Source: Sandarakinorhabdus sp.
Lineage (GTDB): Bacteria > Pseudomonadota > Alphaproteobacteria > Sphingomonadales > Sphingomonadaceae
Assembly (NCBI GenBank): GCA_025458465.1
Contig: JALOSK010000015.1
Coordinates: 1 to 14,860 of the forward strand
Length of the DNA: 14,860 nucleotides
Direction: 5' to 3'
Below the pieces are notes generated by a model. That model saw nothing but the letters and a program-made list of their open reading frames with translations, ran no database searches and was not told the DNA's origin. Position numbers and translations under genes: made by a program. This document shows positions 13,378 to 14,860 of the stretch, one piece after another (position 1 is the first letter of the stretch; the number at the start of each line of letters is the position of its first letter).

Positions 13378-14486
13378 CACGCGGCCCCTTCGACGAAATC
13401 ACGCAGCGCAGCGGCCACGGTGCGGGTTTCGGTTTCGGTGCCGATGGAAATCCGCAGGGTGCGCGGCATGTTCTGCACGGCAAGGTATCGGCAGATGATG
13501 CCGTGTTCCAGCAGCCATTCGTTGCAGGCCGCCGCCGTGATGGGGCCGTCTTCCGGGAACTCCACCAGGATGAAGTTGGCTGCCGACGGGATGGCGCGCA
13601 GGCCGGCATTGCCCAGGCTGGCGATTTCCCCGGCCAGCCATTCGCGCAGGCGGATCGTCTCGCTGCGCACCATGTCGATATGGGCATCGTCGGCAAGGCT
13701 GGCGACCGCTGCGGCCTGGCCGGTGGTCGTCACGTTGAACGGGCCGCGCACACGATCAAGCGCGGCGATGATGGCCAGCGGCGCCACCGCCCAGCCGATG
13801 CGCTGCGCCGCCAGCCCGTGAATCTTGGAAAAGGTGCGGGTGACGATCAGGTTGGGCAGCGTCTGCGCCAGCGCCAGCCCATCCTCGTAATCGCCCTCCA
13901 CGAACTCGGCATAGGCGCAATCGAGCACCAGGATGACGTTTGTCGGCAACCCGGCGATCAGCCGGCGGATGTCGGCGGCGGGCAGCAGCGTGCCGGTGGG
14001 GTTGTTGGGGTTGGCCAGATAGATGATGCGCGTGGCCGGCGTCACGGCGGCCAGCACGGCGCCCACATCGGCGGTGTAATCCACATCCGGCACCACCACC
14101 GGGGTGGCCCCCACGCGGCGGGTGGCGCCTTCGTACACGGCAAAACCGTGGCGCACGTGGATGATCTCGTCTCCCGGCCCGGCGAAGGCCGACGCGATCA
14201 TGTGGAGGATCTCGTCGCTGCCGGTACCGCAGATGATGTGGGCGGGATCAACGCCATATTTCGCGCCCAACGCCGCCCGCAGCGCGGTGGAGGCCGGATC
14301 GGGATAGCGATGCCCTTCGGCCAGCACGGCCTGCATCGCCGCCACCGCCATGGGGGAGGGCCCCCACGGATTTTCGTTGGACGACAGTTTCGCCACCACC
14401 GGCACGCCATCGGCTTTCGCCTTGCCGGGCACATAGGCGTGCATGGCTTCGATCCAGGGCTTCATGGTGGGTGCGGCGTTGGTCAT
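13377..14486 (-). CDS. hisC: Histidinol-phosphate/aromatic aminotransferase
   Basis: A PLP-dependent aminotransferase of fold type I, 369 residues. The PLP lysine is K221 in [18 protein letters not shown]189 and Y192 (LDCAYAEF) and NPNNPTG (159-165) form the cofactor pocket. The N-terminal [11 protein letters not shown] is the histidinol-phosphate aminotransferase signature. Because it overlaps tyrC, the likely job is transamination in the prephenate/phenylpyruvate branch (a HisC2-type enzyme), possibly with histidinol phosphate as well; the sequence does not decide. The start ATG 14486 has no good Shine-Dalgarno, and M8 (14465) is an alternative. It is divergent from metX across 63 bases. 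Confidence 0.92.
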   Translation of the reverse strand: MTNAAPTMKPWIEAMHAYVPGKAKADGVPVVAKLSSNENPWGPSPMAVAAMQAVLAEGHRYPDPASTALRAALGAKYGVDPAHIICGTGSDEILHMIASAFAGPGDEIIHVRHGFAVYEGATRRVGATPVVVPDVDYTADVGAVLAAVTPATRIIYLANPNNPTGTLLPAADIRRLIAGLPTNVILVLDCAYAEFVEGDYEDGLALAQTLPNLIVTRTFSKIHGLAAQRIGWAVAPLAIIAALDRVRGPFNVTTTGQAAAVASLADDAHIDMVRSETIRLREWLAGEIASLGNAGLRAIPSAANFILVEFPEDGPITAAACNEWLLEHGIICRYLAVQNMPRTLRISIGTETETRTVAAALRDFVEGAA

Positions 14487-14498
14487 GGCAGCCGGTTA

Positions 14499-14540
14499 GC
14501 GAATATCGCTTCCCCCGTCACCCCTGCGCCATTATTGCGC
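14499..14540. promoter_or_regulatory. Short hisC/metX divergent control region with two palindromes
   Basis: The 63-base gap contains GCGA-ATA-TCGC (14499-14509) and GCGCCATTATTGCGC (14526-14540), an imperfect 15-base palindrome ending nine bases before the metX ATG. Both are candidate repressor sites serving either gene. No riboswitch-sized leader fits in the gap. Confidence 0.35.
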
Positions 14541-14549
14541 TGCCCACCG

Positions 14550-14860
14550 ATGGATGAACGTTTCGGCCTTGATCGGCGCATCACCCTGCCCGGCGATTTT
14601 CCGCTGGCTGGTGGCGCGCGCCTGCCCGAACTCACCATCGCCTATGAAACCTATGGCACGCTGAACGCCAACCGCACCAACGCCATCCTGGTGTGCCACG
14701 CGCTGACCGGCGATCAATATCTGGCCAGCACCCACCCCGTCACCGGCAAGGCCGGCTGGTGGACGCGGCTGGTGGGGCCGGGCAAGCCGGTGGATCCCGA
14801 ACACTGGTTCGTGATCTGCGCCAACGTGCTGGGCGGCTGCATGGGCTCCACCGGGCCATC
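14550..14860 (+). CDS. metX: Homoserine O-acetyltransferase, N-terminal part (3' end outside window)
   Basis: MetX acylates homoserine in the first committed step of methionine synthesis. About 103 residues are present, with the alpha/beta-hydrolase start: [32 protein letters not shown], then [20 protein letters not shown], which is diagnostic of MetX. The catalytic Ser, Asp and His lie beyond the window. The start ATG 14550 gives [19 protein letters not shown]; upstream GCTGCCCACCG contains no Shine-Dalgarno, so the mRNA may be leaderless or depend on another start signal. Acetyl versus succinyl preference is not decidable from this part. Confidence 0.93.
   Translation, partial: MDERFGLDRRITLPGDFPLAGGARLPELTIAYETYGTLNANRTNAILVCHALTGDQYLASTHPVTGKAGWWTRLVGPGKPVDPEHWFVICANVLGGCMGSTGP

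Noticed and set aside
12265..13821. 518-codon plus-strand open frame opposite tyrC/hisC
   Set aside because: It crosses two clear enzymes and an intergenic gap, with no domain.
14487..14549. SAM-II riboswitch before metX
   Set aside because: The gap is 63 bases with no matching pseudoknot-like conserved core visible.
1..14860. Mobile elements, CRISPR arrays, tRNA or rRNA genes, toxin-antitoxin or defence genes
   Set aside because: No repeat-spacer pattern, transposase motif, terminal repeats, tRNA-like fold or rRNA sequence was seen by reading; all gene space is accounted for by the listed genes.

Overview
The window is GC-rich, gene-dense bacterial chromosome, most likely from an alphaproteobacterium of the sphingomonad group. 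The pointers are a PEPxxWA-type C-terminal sorting signal, a DUF2125 protein, a fabD sequence of the sphingomonad type, a tandem hisC/tyrC pair and a MutL with the latent-endonuclease motif. These rest on family knowledge; no search was run. I see no insertion sequence, phage gene, CRISPR array, tRNA or rRNA, and base composition looks uniform, so this reads as core chromosome rather than an island.

Layout, left to right. (1) 1-1386: the 3' part of mutL, cut by the window edge. (2) 1387-2315: an iron-storage pair, a 57-residue bacterioferritin-associated ferredoxin (bfd, GTG start) and bacterioferritin (bfr), with a near-identical 15-bp element in front of each gene and a strong bidirectional terminator after bfr. 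(3) 2337-3446, minus strand: a secreted TPR-like protein convergent with bfr. (4) 3689-5844: fatty-acid synthesis genes fabD, fabG and acpP, closed by a terminator. (5) 5960-10652: a second transcription unit with its own promoter, fabF-mltG-DUF218-plsC-DUF2125, in which each gene touches or overlaps the next. (6) 10739-11284: a small PEPxxWA-CTERM protein. (7) 11360-12322, minus: a secreted CsgG-like protein with a C-terminal SH3-like domain. (8) 12460-14486, minus: tyrC and hisC, overlapping, for tyrosine/phenylalanine synthesis. (9) 14550 to the end, plus: the 5' part of metX, divergent from hisC.

How the genes work together: FabD loads malonyl groups on AcpP, FabG reduces and FabF elongates the chain, and PlsC puts the acyl chains into phosphatidic acid. 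Between FabF and PlsC lie MltG, which sets glycan strand length, and a DUF218 (ElyC/SanA-like) envelope protein, so the unit joins membrane lipid and peptidoglycan growth. Bfr stores iron and Bfd is expected to help release it.

No wholly new system stands out. The points most worth a second look are the shared element around bfd/bfr, a possible ATT start for fabD, a 24-codon leader ORF ending one base before fabF, and the glycine-rich insertions in the CsgG-like protein.
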